Positions 51,845-60,125 of a stretch of DNA of 64,000 nucleotides are shown piece by piece. Source of the DNA: Clostridium sp. (GTDB lineage Bacteria > Bacillota > Clostridia > TANB77 > CAG-508). The translations under genes were made by a program, and so were the position numbers. Under the pieces are notes generated by a model that was given only the letters and a program-made list of their open reading frames with translations, did no database searches and was not told the origin of the DNA. Positions within the stretch are counted from its first letter, which is position 1; every line of letters starts with the position of its first letter. The stretch is taken from contig JAHAKD010000001.1 of the NCBI GenBank assembly GCA_018371855.1, positions 186,001 to 250,000 of the forward strand, written 5' to 3'.

Positions 51845-52601
51845 AATTTTATTGATTTTATCAGTAATTATAAATGTAATTTTAATAGTTAAAGTTTTAA
51901 AACAAAGAAACGAATTAAATGAGTTTTATGAAGAAGATGAAGAAGAATATGAAAATAGTTTAAATGATGATAGCAATAATACCAATGAAAATTCAGATAA
52001 GGTAAATTACATATACAAATATATTAAAAATGAAAGAGAAGGACTTTTAGCAAGAATTAAAGACAATAATTTAAATTATCAAACTGAATATACAAATTTG
52101 AAAAAACAGTTAAATGAAAAAGATGAAGTAATAAAACAACAAGAAGATCAAATTCAAAAGTTACTAAATGAAATTAGTAGTTTGGAAACTATTAAAGAAC
52201 AACAACTAAAAGAAGAATCTATAATAGAAGAGAAACCTAAAAAAACAAGAAAAAAGAGAAAAACACAGGAGAATGAAAATATAGAAATTGAGAAAGATAA
52301 AACAAGTAATAGTGAAGAAGATTTAGTAAACTTATTATTTGAAAAAGAAGAAAATAAGAAAGTAGATTCAAAACTTGCTAAAATGCAAAAAGGAGAACTT
52401 TTAAATTATTTTACTAATTTGTTTAATACTTTAAGAAATGGAGATCCATCAAATAAAGAAGTACAAGAAACTTATACAAATGCGATTAAAGATATAAGAG
52501 ATTATGAAGAAGCAAAACAAATTTCTACAGGTTTGGTAACAGAAGAAGGAAAATTAAAGATGAGAAGTTTAATGAATTACATAGACCAGTTACAAATGTA
52601 A
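51837..52601 (+). CDS. Membrane-anchored coiled-coil protein
   Basis: 254 residues: N-terminal membrane segment (~2-18), acidic linker ('EFYEEDEEEYENS'), a coiled coil (~60-125), a basic patch 'KPKKTRKKRKTQ', and a C-terminal helical domain (~160-254). Fourth gene of the transfer cluster after module 2. Unknown. Confidence 0.65.
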   Translation: MVKILLILSVIINVILIVKVLKQRNELNEFYEEDEEEYENSLNDDSNNTNENSDKVNYIYKYIKNEREGLLARIKDNNLNYQTEYTNLKKQLNEKDEVIKQQEDQIQKLLNEISSLETIKEQQLKEESIIEEKPKKTRKKRKTQENENIEIEKDKTSNSEEDLVNLLFEKEENKKVDSKLAKMQKGELLNYFTNLFNTLRNGDPSNKEVQETYTNAIKDIRDYEEAKQISTGLVTEEGKLKMRSLMNYIDQLQM

Positions 52602-52622
52602 ATTACGAAGGTATTTTTATAT

Positions 52623-53105
52623 ATGGATAGTATTAAAGAAAATATGATTGTTGCTAAATCTTTTGTTAATTCATTAAAAAACAAAGAGGATTTTGTTATT
52701 GATAATTTCTTTAAAAAACATAATTTAAGTTTAGAATTAAAAGAAGAACTGAAAGAACAATTAAATGATATAAATATTTTACAGGAAACAAAGACTTTCA
52801 AAATATATCAAATAGCATTAATAAATAAATTACAAGAATATTTTTTTAAGACAACTTTTATTGGAGATACTTTAAATAAAGTAGATGGATTCTTATGTGA
52901 TTTAAATAATAAAAAAGTACTTTCTTTAACCAATATTGAAGCAAAATATACTTTTAAATATTTAACAGATTCTTTAAATAAAGAAGAAAAAATAATAGAA
53001 AAAGAAACTCTATATAATGAAGAAGTTGCAAATGCAAAATTTAATTATTTTTTTGATTTACAAAAAAATAACTCTAAAGATAATGAGGAGGAAGATGAAC
53101 TATGA
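52623..53105 (+). CDS. Unknown protein with acidic EEEDEL tail (160 aa)
   Basis: Helical soluble protein. The C-terminus 'KDNEEEDEL' is shared, with small changes, by several unrelated proteins of the element. The last codons (GAG GAG GAA GAT GAA CTA TGA) also hold the Shine-Dalgarno and overlapping ATG of the next gene; the same 21-nt string recurs at 60963-60983. Not recognised otherwise. Confidence 0.65.
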   Translation: MDSIKENMIVAKSFVNSLKNKEDFVIDNFFKKHNLSLELKEELKEQLNDINILQETKTFKIYQIALINKLQEYFFKTTFIGDTLNKVDGFLCDLNNKKVLSLTNIEAKYTFKYLTDSLNKEEKIIEKETLYNEEVANAKFNYFFDLQKNNSKDNEEEDEL

Positions 53106-53374
53106 GTAATATTACTTTAGACAAAAAAATGAAAAATAGGCTAGAAGATACTTATGAAAAAATGCGAATATAAATTGAAACTTTAAAAAATACATGGAAC
53201 TCTATTCCTAGTCAAATTCGAGAACAGTTAAATGCTTAATTTAATGAAGATTATACTCCAGATTATTGTATTAGATGGCTCGAAACATCAATTGATGATT
53301 TATATAGAAATTCAGATGAAGTATTTGAAGATTTAAAAAATGAATTAGAAAATGAAGATGAAAATGACCTCTAA
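53102..53374 (+). pseudogene. ORF broken by two in-frame TAA codons
   Basis: An ATG overlapping the previous stop (ATGA) opens a frame intact for 90 codons to TAA 53372-53374 except for TAA at 53171 and 53237. Replacing each TAA with CAA (Gln) gives a smooth acidic helical protein ('IPSQIREQLNA', 'YCIRWLETSIDDLYRNSDE') ending 'NEDENDL', close to the shared acidic tails. Two C-to-T changes would explain it. Recent inactivation is the simplest view. Confidence 0.65.
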
Positions 53375-53434
53375 ATATTTAAAATATTTTAATGACTAAT
53401 TTTAAAAAAATTGCATAAAATAATAGTAAATCTA

Positions 53435-53463
53435 TTGATTTTTAAATGGATTTGTGCTATATT
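53435..53463 (+). promoter_or_regulatory. Promoter of the type III antitoxin RNA
   Basis: TTGATT (53435-53440), 17-nt spacer, TATATT (53458-53463); transcription would start at about 53470, just at the first repeat. Confidence 0.75.
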
Positions 53464-53472
53464 AAATATAGT

Positions 53473-53579
53473 AATAAATGGTATGTCGCAACCTATGCTT
53501 GCGACTAATAAATGGGCTAGTGAATAAATGGTATGTCGCAACCTATGCTTGCGACTGATAAATGGGCTAGTGAATAAAT
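53473..53579 (+). ncRNA. Type III antitoxin RNA: 50-nt tandem repeats
   Basis: Two 50-nt direct repeats (53473-53522, 53523-53572; I see one substitution) and the first 7 nt of a third. Each unit has a 7-bp stem GTCGCAA/TTGCGAC with loop CCTATGC, and the loop CCTAT can pair with downstream ATGGG, making an H-type pseudoknot. Promoter, tandem pseudoknot repeats, hairpin terminator and a ToxN-like gene are the exact layout of type III toxin-antitoxin loci. The copy number near two and repeat length recall the cptIN group. Confidence 0.85.
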
Positions 53580-53588
53580 AGTTTTTTA

Positions 53589-53620
53589 GGAGATTCTTTT
53601 TAGACCAGAATCTCCTTAAT
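53589..53620 (+). terminator. Terminator between antitoxin RNA and toxin gene
   Basis: Perfect 9-bp stem GGAGATTCT/AGAATCTCC (53589-53615). In type III systems such a leaky terminator sets the RNA:toxin ratio. Confidence 0.85.
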
Positions 53621-53637
53621 TAATTTAGGAGGAAATA

Positions 53638-54405
53638 ATGAATATACAACAAGGATATTTTTATTTCATTTCAGATTTATATTTTGATAGAGTACAAGAT
53701 AAAGAATTGTTACAAAATAAAGAAAGTGGAACCAAAAGACCAGCTTATTATTGTTTCAAAGATAGTAATAATAATAGAATCTTTTGGTTTGTTCCTATTT
53801 CTAGTAGAGTTGAAAAATATAAAAAAATATATAATCATAAAATACAAAAACAAAAGAATAAAGGAATAAAAAAGCCAAAAGTTGATACTATCGTTTTTGG
53901 TAAAATTTCTGGAAAAGAAAATGTATTTTTAATACAAAACATGTTTCCTGTAATTGATAAATATATTATTGATACTTTTCTTAGAAAAAATGCTTTAGTT
54001 TCAATAGATGATAAAACAAAAAAAGAGATAAACCTAAAAGCTAATACAGTATTATCTTTAGTAAACAAAGGTATTAAAAGTATGGTATTTCCAGATATAT
54101 TAAAATTGAAAGGAATTATGAAAGATGAAATTTTAAAACAACTTGAAATTGAAGATATATTTAACAATAAAAAACTTACATTTATAGATGAATTTAAAAA
54201 CATTATTAGTAATGCAATTAATAAAGAAGATATATCTTTATACCTACAATACATAAAAGATTCCAATATATTATCAGAATATACTAATATTTTAAATTCT
54301 AGTGATGATATTACTAAAATAAAAACAGACATAATATTAAAAACAGACGAATTGTTTAATGTAGAAGAAAACTCTGACGAAGAAACAAATGAAGATGAAG
54401 TTTAA
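53638..54405 (+). CDS. Type III toxin, ToxN/CptN/TenpN-like endoribonuclease
   Basis: 255 residues, ATG behind AGGAGG. Residues ~30-105 carry the family pattern: 'GTKRPAYYCFKDSNNNRIFW', 'FVPISSRVEKYKKIY', 'IVFGKISGKENVFLIQN', 'MFPVIDKYI'. These toxins cut RNA and process their own antitoxin repeats; they cause abortive infection or plasmid retention. The last ~80 residues extend beyond the usual toxin length and end 'NSDEETNEDEV', like other element proteins. Antitoxin repeats and terminator lie immediately upstream. Confidence 0.85.
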   Translation: MNIQQGYFYFISDLYFDRVQDKELLQNKESGTKRPAYYCFKDSNNNRIFWFVPISSRVEKYKKIYNHKIQKQKNKGIKKPKVDTIVFGKISGKENVFLIQNMFPVIDKYIIDTFLRKNALVSIDDKTKKEINLKANTVLSLVNKGIKSMVFPDILKLKGIMKDEILKQLEIEDIFNNKKLTFIDEFKNIISNAINKEDISLYLQYIKDSNILSEYTNILNSSDDITKIKTDIILKTDELFNVEENSDEETNEDEV

Positions 54406-54441
54406 AGTTATTATTCTTAAATATCCCCTTTTAATATAGAT

Positions 54442-54488
54442 AAGCCATTAAAATAGTAGTTAAGCTATTTTAATGGCTTTATTTTTTT
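54442..54488 (+). terminator. Terminator of the toxin gene
   Basis: Perfect 15-bp stem AAGCCATTAAAATAG/CTATTTTAATGGCTT (54442-54456, 54465-54479), then a T-run. Confidence 0.88.
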
Positions 54489-54504
54489 GTAATTCAAATT
54501 TTCT

Positions 54505-54600
54505 TTTAAATATTTAAAGGTATATATTTTAATGAAAATTGCAATATTTGTGCAATTTTTTTGTTAAAAATTACTTATTTTTTGTTTTACCATTTATGGC
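54505..54600 (+). promoter_or_regulatory. Transfer promoter module, copy 3 (before virD4)
   Basis: A palindromic TTTAAATATTTAAA (54505-54518), then direct repeats TTGCAATATTTG and TGCAATTTTTTT from 54539, an A-rich block and a degenerate -10 near 54588. The upstream part is shared with copy 4. Confidence 0.7.
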
Positions 54601-54617
54601 AAGGAGGAAAAGAGAAA

Positions 54618-57188
54618 ATGGGAAACAAAAAATTTAGAACGAAACTTACAATGACTATTATTTCTACTATACTTGCTTCTGTTTTATCAGTAATAATCGC
54701 ATATTGCTTGATGGAAATATTCCTAAGAACACCATTAAATTTATTAAATTTTAATATTGGTAATATGTTTAAAACGATATTTGGAAATCAAGATGGAATC
54801 CAAATGTTTATAATTATCTTACTTGCGTTTATGATTTTAATATTATCTACGGCATTTAAGTTGTTTAAATTAAACGATTATAAATCTAAACTCTATGAAG
54901 TAACACCAGATATAAAAATACCATATCCAGTAAAAAATCAAACACAATTTGGTTCGTCATGGTGGCTTACTAAAAAACAGATAGATAATCAAAAAGAATT
55001 GTATAAAAATACATTTGATCCAGAAAATCCAACAATTCATAAACTTATGAAAATGTCTGAAACTCAAAGAAAAGATGAAGAAAAATTAATGAAAGAAATT
55101 GATGAAGGAAAGCCTGTTCCAAAACTTTCTACCGATAATTTAGAGCCAAAAAATCCAAATTTTGAAACTAAAATATTTAAAAAAGGTGGACTTGTTGTAG
55201 GAAAAAAGGATAGAACTGTTGTAAATTTTGTAAAACAATTTCCTTTTATAAAAACTAGAAAAGTAGAAGATATTTATTATATTGGAGATGATATGCACAG
55301 TTTAACTGTTGGGGCAACACGTTCAGGAAAAACAAGAAATTTAGTTTTAGAAACAATAGCAAATACAGGTTTAGCTGGTGAAAGTATGATTTTATCAGAT
55401 CCAAAAGGAGAGCTATTTGAATATACATCTGGTATGCTTAGAGAATTAGGCTATAATGTTGTAACATTAGATTTTAAAAATCCACTTAAAAGTTCAAAAT
55501 ATAATTTCTTGCAACCTGTTATTGATATGATTGATAAAAATGATATTCCAAAAGCAGTTTCTTACTGTTCTGATATTGTAAAATCTTTAGTTGGTGAAAA
55601 AGGTAATCAAGAAGCTATATGGTACAATGGAGAACAAGCCGTTGAAAAATGTGGAATTATGGCAGTTGTAATGGAAAATTCTGATAGAGTAAATGACCAA
55701 AAAATTTGGACTTTATTTAAAGAAAAAATTTGTGAAGATTATCAAAAATATTTAAATTCTCCAGAAGCTAAAAAATTAAATGAATATGGAGAAGAACTAG
55801 AAGCAGACACTATTGAAGAATTTAGAAAGAGAAAGTATGAAGATTATAAAAAAGACTATTATAGATTATCTAAAGAAGAAAGAAAAAATATAAAATATAA
55901 ATATTTTGAAAATGCTAAAGAGAAGATATTAAACTATATTATTGAAAATAATACTAATTCTGAAAATTTAGACTTTTTATTAACAGCAAAAGATTTTAAT
56001 ACTGAATTAAATAAAGCTATCAATGAAAATTATGAAGAGTTACAAAATAAATTTAAAGAATTAAATGAAGATAGTTCTAATGAATTTTTAGAAGTTGTTT
56101 CTAATTGGAAAAACTTATTAGACTTAGAGCCACACCCAGAACTTCAAAATCTGAGAAATGTTTATGAATTTATTGCAAGAATGTGTGTTGAGCAATCTGA
56201 TAAAACAATGCTAATTGATACATTCTTAGATAAATTACCACAAGATCACCCAGCAGTAACACAATTTCAAAGTGCAAAAATTGCACCTTCTAAAACAAGA
56301 GGCTCATTCTTTACAAGTGCATTAGCAACACTTTCAATATTTACAGATCCATATATTGCTGATATGCTTGCAAAAAGTGATATAGATGTAACTTCATTTA
56401 ACACTCAAAAAACAGCCCTATACATGATTTTGCCTGATGAAAAAACAACCTTTTATGGTTTATGTTCGCTATTCGTAAATCAATGCTACACGAAACTTTG
56501 CGAAGTTGCAGACGCACAAGGTGGAAGATTAAATAATAGGGTAAACTTTATACTAGATGAGTTTGGTAACTTTAGTGCTATTAATAATTTTGGTGGATTC
56601 TTAACCGTTGGTGGTGGTAGAGGAATACGTTTTAATTTGTTTTTACAGTCATTTTCACAATTAAATGACAAGTACGGAGATAAAGTTGCACCAAATATTT
56701 TGGATAACTGTCATGTCTGGACTTATCTTAAAACTTCTAATGCAGATACAGCCAAGAAAATTAGTGAAAAATTAGGAACATATACAACTTCAACATGGTC
56801 AGAAAGCAATTCCTCTAGTGGAGGAGCAGTAAACGAATCTAAATCTCACAATTTAAGTAAAAGAGAACTTTTAACACCAGATGAGGTTTTAAGAGTCCAA
56901 AGACCATATTTACTTACAATGATTTCTGGAATTAATCCTTGTATGACTTATGCTCCAGACCTTTCTAAATGGTATTTTAATAAAGTATTAGGATTAGGAG
57001 ATCCAGCATGGAATACAAAAATTAGACAGATTAGAGAAGATGAAAGACCAGAAAGAAGTGTGTCACAAGCACTTTTATGGGATATTGATAGAAAAATGAA
57101 AAAAGAAAAGGAGAAAGAAGAAGAAAACAAAAGAAGAGAAAAAGAATTAAATTGGAAAAGACAATTAATAAATAGCAATTTTAATTAA
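54618..57188 (+). CDS. virD4: Type IV coupling protein VirD4/TraG
   Basis: 856 residues from ATG 54618 (AAGGAGG). Two N-terminal membrane segments (~14-33, 55-80), Walker A 'VGATRSGKTRNL' (~232), 'ILSDPKGELFEYTSG', Walker B 'NFILDEFGNFSAINN' (~645) and 'FLQSFSQLNDKYGDK'. An additional charged helical insert (~375-515) separates the two halves. Acidic/basic C-terminal tail. It couples the relaxosome to the secretion channel. Monocistronic between terminators, with its own copy of the transfer promoter. Confidence 0.95.
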   Translation: MGNKKFRTKLTMTIISTILASVLSVIIAYCLMEIFLRTPLNLLNFNIGNMFKTIFGNQDGIQMFIIILLAFMILILSTAFKLFKLNDYKSKLYEVTPDIKIPYPVKNQTQFGSSWWLTKKQIDNQKELYKNTFDPENPTIHKLMKMSETQRKDEEKLMKEIDEGKPVPKLSTDNLEPKNPNFETKIFKKGGLVVGKKDRTVVNFVKQFPFIKTRKVEDIYYIGDDMHSLTVGATRSGKTRNLVLETIANTGLAGESMILSDPKGELFEYTSGMLRELGYNVVTLDFKNPLKSSKYNFLQPVIDMIDKNDIPKAVSYCSDIVKSLVGEKGNQEAIWYNGEQAVEKCGIMAVVMENSDRVNDQKIWTLFKEKICEDYQKYLNSPEAKKLNEYGEELEADTIEEFRKRKYEDYKKDYYRLSKEERKNIKYKYFENAKEKILNYIIENNTNSENLDFLLTAKDFNTELNKAINENYEELQNKFKELNEDSSNEFLEVVSNWKNLLDLEPHPELQNLRNVYEFIARMCVEQSDKTMLIDTFLDKLPQDHPAVTQFQSAKIAPSKTRGSFFTSALATLSIFTDPYIADMLAKSDIDVTSFNTQKTALYMILPDEKTTFYGLCSLFVNQCYTKLCEVADAQGGRLNNRVNFILDEFGNFSAINNFGGFLTVGGGRGIRFNLFLQSFSQLNDKYGDKVAPNILDNCHVWTYLKTSNADTAKKISEKLGTYTTSTWSESNSSSGGAVNESKSHNLSKRELLTPDEVLRVQRPYLLTMISGINPCMTYAPDLSKWYFNKVLGLGDPAWNTKIRQIREDERPERSVSQALLWDIDRKMKKEKEKEEENKRREKELNWKRQLINSNFN

Positions 57189-57199
57189 AAACTAAAAAG

Positions 57200-57234
57200 T
57201 AAAACTCTTGACATACAAAGAGTTTTATTTTTTT
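57200..57234 (+). terminator. Terminator of virD4
   Basis: TAAAACTCTT (57200-57209) pairs with AAGAGTTTTA (57218-57227), then seven T. Confidence 0.88.
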
Positions 57235-57257
57235 GACTTTTAAAATCATTTTTAAAT

Positions 57258-57349
57258 ACCTTTAAATATTTAAAGGTATATATTTTAATAAGAAATGCAA
57301 TATTTATGCAATTTTTTTAACAAAAACTAGATTTTTTTCCTTCTATAAT
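57258..57349 (+). promoter_or_regulatory. Transfer promoter module, copy 4 (before the VirB2-like gene)
   Basis: A perfect 20-bp palindrome ACCTTTAAATATTTAAAGGT (57258-57277), then ATGCAATATTTA and TGCAATTTTTTT direct repeats from 57295, an A-rich block and TATAAT (57344-57349). Confidence 0.8.
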
Positions 57350-57386
57350 CTTTTTATAAAAATAAAAAAATGGGAGGGAATAAAAA

Positions 57387-57755
57387 GTGAAGAAAAAAAC
57401 AACTTTTTTAAAGAAAATTAACAAAATTACTAGCCTAGTAACTTTAGGATTACTTGGTATGCAAAATACAGTTTTTGCAGATGTAGTTGAGGAAGCTGGT
57501 GGTGGAGGTTCGATAAGAGATTCTAAAATTGGTCAAGGAATGTTCAATTTAGTAAAAGATGTAACAGGAACATTACAATGGATTTTACCAGTTGTTGGTG
57601 CATGCTTCATTGTTTACTATGTAATAAGAATACAAACAGGAGAAGAACAAGACGCAATGAGATATAAAAAATCTATAATAAGAGTATTAATTTGTATAGT
57701 TGTTGGTGTATTAGCAGTTACAATAATTAATTTAATATCAAAGTACTTTGTTTAA
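57387..57755 (+). CDS. VirB2/TrbC-like conjugation pilin-type protein
   Basis: 122 residues, GTG start behind GGGAGGG. A basic N-terminus and hydrophobic signal ending near 'NTVFADVVEEA', then two membrane segments (~64-82 'LQWILPVVGACFIVYYV', ~98-117) joined by a charged loop. This is the VirB2/TrbC topology. In Gram-positive systems it forms part of the membrane channel. First gene of the T4SS run after module 4. Confidence 0.78.
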   Translation: MKKKTTFLKKINKITSLVTLGLLGMQNTVFADVVEEAGGGGSIRDSKIGQGMFNLVKDVTGTLQWILPVVGACFIVYYVIRIQTGEEQDAMRYKKSIIRVLICIVVGVLAVTIINLISKYFV

Positions 57756-57770
57756 AAGGAGGAAAAGAAT

Positions 57771-58526
57771 ATGAATTTTGATGATAAATTACAAAATTAT
57801 ATAAAAGATACTGAAAAAAACAGAATTAATTTTTTAAATGAAGCTTATTTGAAATTACCAAAAGAAATACAAGATAAAATAAATGATGACGATATTACAA
57901 ATATTGCCAAAGGTAAAAAAGTAGAAAAAACACAAGAACTTGAAGAATTACAAAAAGAGCAAGAAAAGCTATTTAAGGAAAAAGAAGATGAATTAGTAGG
58001 AGATTTATCAAAAGAATTAAAAATAGGATTTGAAGATTCGAAAAATATGTTTAGTGAAATTAAAAGATATGCAGTAGCTGGAGTTATGGCAGGAGTACCA
58101 GGTCTTATGATTATGCTTATATATGATTTATTACAAGAGCGACAAATAAAAAATGAATTTACCGAAAAAGTAGAAAAAGCAATAAAGTCAGAAAATTTTA
58201 CAGATATAAATCAATCTTTTAAAAGTATTCAAAATAAAGTAGGTAAAGTAGTTAGTGTCGAAAAACTAGGGGATTTATTAAAATCTTCTGATATTTATTT
58301 AAAGATAAGGGAAAATCAAGATTTAAGGAAAGAAGTTAGTTCAAATTTTGGAAAATTAATAGATAAAAGTGTATCTACTGTTTCTAAAATTAAACAAAAT
58401 GAAGAAACAAATACAAAAACTACCGTATCAGAAAAAATAACTAAAACTTCCGAAACAACAGAAGATACAGAAGATGAGGAAGAAAAAGGTGGATTAGAAT
58501 TAATAGACACTATGTTTATTAAATAA
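57771..58526 (+). CDS. Unknown T4SS-linked protein (251 aa)
   Basis: ATG behind AAGGAGG. Charged helical N-terminal half, one hydrophobic stretch (~103-122, 'YAVAGVMAGVPGLMIMLIYD'), then helices and a Thr/Glu-rich acidic segment 'TSETTEDTEDEEEKGGLEL' near the end. Between the VirB2- and VirB6-like genes, so probably part of the apparatus. Not recognised. Confidence 0.65.
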   Translation: MNFDDKLQNYIKDTEKNRINFLNEAYLKLPKEIQDKINDDDITNIAKGKKVEKTQELEELQKEQEKLFKEKEDELVGDLSKELKIGFEDSKNMFSEIKRYAVAGVMAGVPGLMIMLIYDLLQERQIKNEFTEKVEKAIKSENFTDINQSFKSIQNKVGKVVSVEKLGDLLKSSDIYLKIRENQDLRKEVSSNFGKLIDKSVSTVSKIKQNEETNTKTTVSEKITKTSETTEDTEDEEEKGGLELIDTMFIK

Positions 58527-58552
58527 TAATATCAAGTAAATGGAGGAAAAAA

Positions 58553-59408
58553 ATGGCATTTTTAATTGGATTATTAATTTCAACTGTATTAGGTTTAATT
58601 ATTAGAGAATGTTTAGGCTTTGTTGTAACATTACTTAATAATTTCTTTTACGACGCATTTGCCGTTGAAACTAACTTCTATGATATGGTAAATACAGGAG
58701 TATTTAATATAAATACTCTATATCATGCGATATATATATTTGCTATTTCTATACTTATTATGTTATTTGTAAAAAAGATGATTGAAACCTATTTTGCATG
58801 GAGCAATGGTGATCCAGAAAATAATCCATTAAATGTTTTAATACGGATTTGTGGAAGCTTTAATAATCATGATAAGTTTTGGATTTCTGTATGAAACTTT
58901 TGTAAATATTTTATATAGTTTCTATACTTCTATTACAACAGCAGGATTTGGCTCAGCTTCTGATTTACAGTCTATGTTAGGAACATTTACGGTGAGTACA
59001 GCTTTAATAAATTCAATAGGATTATTTATATATGCAATAATAGCATTTCAATTTGTTTTAATTTACTTCCAAAATTTAAGTAGAGGTATTGAAATATTAA
59101 TTTTAAGATTTGGTATTCCATTTGCATGTATTGGACTTTTAAATGCGGATAAAGGAGTATTTAGAGGATATATTCAACAATTTGTTAAAGTTTCTTTTAC
59201 TGTAATAGTTCAACTTACGTTATTAAGATTAGCAATCACTCTATTAGTAAATGGAAATGGAATATTAGCTTTAGCAACTTCATCACTTGCTATGAAAACG
59301 CCAGGATTATTATCTCAATTCTTAACAACTTATGGTGGAACAGATGGAAAAGCTGGAAAAATAGTACATAATGTGGGAATCGTTGCAGGTATGATGAAAA
59401 AACATTAA
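58553..59408 (+). CDS. VirB6/TrbL-like channel protein, frame interrupted at a CGG codon
   Basis: ATG 58553 (GGAGG) encodes 'MAFLIGLLISTVLGLIIREC' and three membrane segments up to 'PENNPLNVLI'. The next codon is CGG (58844-58846); read straight on, the chain ends after 113 residues at TGA. If C58844 is skipped the reading is 'GFVEALIIMISFGFLYETFV' and continues through several more membrane segments to TAA 59406-59408, in total ~284 residues, the size and topology of Gram-positive TrbL/VirB6 proteins. The downstream frame alone would start at TTG/ATG codons with no SD. Third gene in the window with this pattern. Confidence 0.82.
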
Positions 59409-59427
59409 TAAATATTAGGAGGCAAAA

Positions 59428-60048
59428 ATGTCAGCTATTGTATTAGATAAAAAATTTTTTGATAATAATAAAAGATTTGAATTAAATGTAATAAATAAAG
59501 AAGGAAGAATAGCAACATTAAAAAAGCAAATTGATTTATTTCATATATTAAAATCAAGACATGATTTTAATAAAAAAGAAGAAAGAAATTGGGCTGTTCA
59601 ACATGGTCTATTTGAAAAATTTTGGTATGATTATGCACACCCAGAATTTGACCAAATGAACGCAAGAGGTATCAGTGTTCCAAATGTTTTAAATGAAATA
59701 ATAAGACATCAACAAGAATACGGCTTAAATGTAATATCTTGCATATATGATAAAAAATGTATGTATAATGTGATGAATAGTTTAATAATAAATTTAAAAG
59801 ATACTACTAAAAAAGAAAATGTAATAAAAAGTTGTAAAAGATATATCAAAAATTTACAAAATAATATCAAATATTACAGAAAAAATTTAAATTCTAAAGA
59901 AGAAGAAGAAATAGAAAATACAAATATGCAGATTGCATATAACAATATAAAACATCTTCCAAACTTTAATGAAACTTTTTTAAAAAATAACGAAAAGAAT
60001 TTAAGCCAAAACAATAATGATGAAGAAACAGAAGAAGATGAGCTATAA
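59428..60048 (+). CDS. Unknown protein with acidic EEDEL tail (206 aa)
   Basis: ATG behind TAGGAGGC. Helical, soluble; 'ERNWAVQHGLFEKFWYDYAH' and 'NVLNEIIRHQQEYGLNV' are distinctive but not recognised. The C-terminus 'NNDEETEEDEL' almost equals the toxin tail 'NSDEETNEDEV'. Cotranscribed with the T4SS genes. Confidence 0.65.
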   Translation: MSAIVLDKKFFDNNKRFELNVINKEGRIATLKKQIDLFHILKSRHDFNKKEERNWAVQHGLFEKFWYDYAHPEFDQMNARGISVPNVLNEIIRHQQEYGLNVISCIYDKKCMYNVMNSLIINLKDTTKKENVIKSCKRYIKNLQNNIKYYRKNLNSKEEEEIENTNMQIAYNNIKHLPNFNETFLKNNEKNLSQNNNDEETEEDEL

Positions 60049-60102
60049 AAATTATTCTTAAAAAGTAAAGAAGTCTATGAACAAGATATGCAAGAAGCAT
60101 AA
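60049..60102 (+). pseudogene. Short gene remnant
   Basis: Open codons after the 60048 stop read 'KLFLKSKEVYEQDMQEA' to TAA at 60100-60102, in the same frame as the upstream gene or as a fragment of a lost gene. No start codon or SD. Probably the stump of a decayed reading frame. Confidence 0.3.
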
Positions 60103-60125
60103 TTTATTATGGAAAGGAATTAATT

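Noticed and set aside
53102..53374. TAA read as Gln (altered genetic code)
   Set aside because: Many neighbouring element genes end at TAA with the next SD directly behind, so TAA is a stop here.
53473..53579. Tandem repeats as a CRISPR array
   Set aside because: The repeats are directly adjacent with no unique spacers, and they have pseudoknot potential, a promoter and a toxin gene downstream: a type III antitoxin fits.
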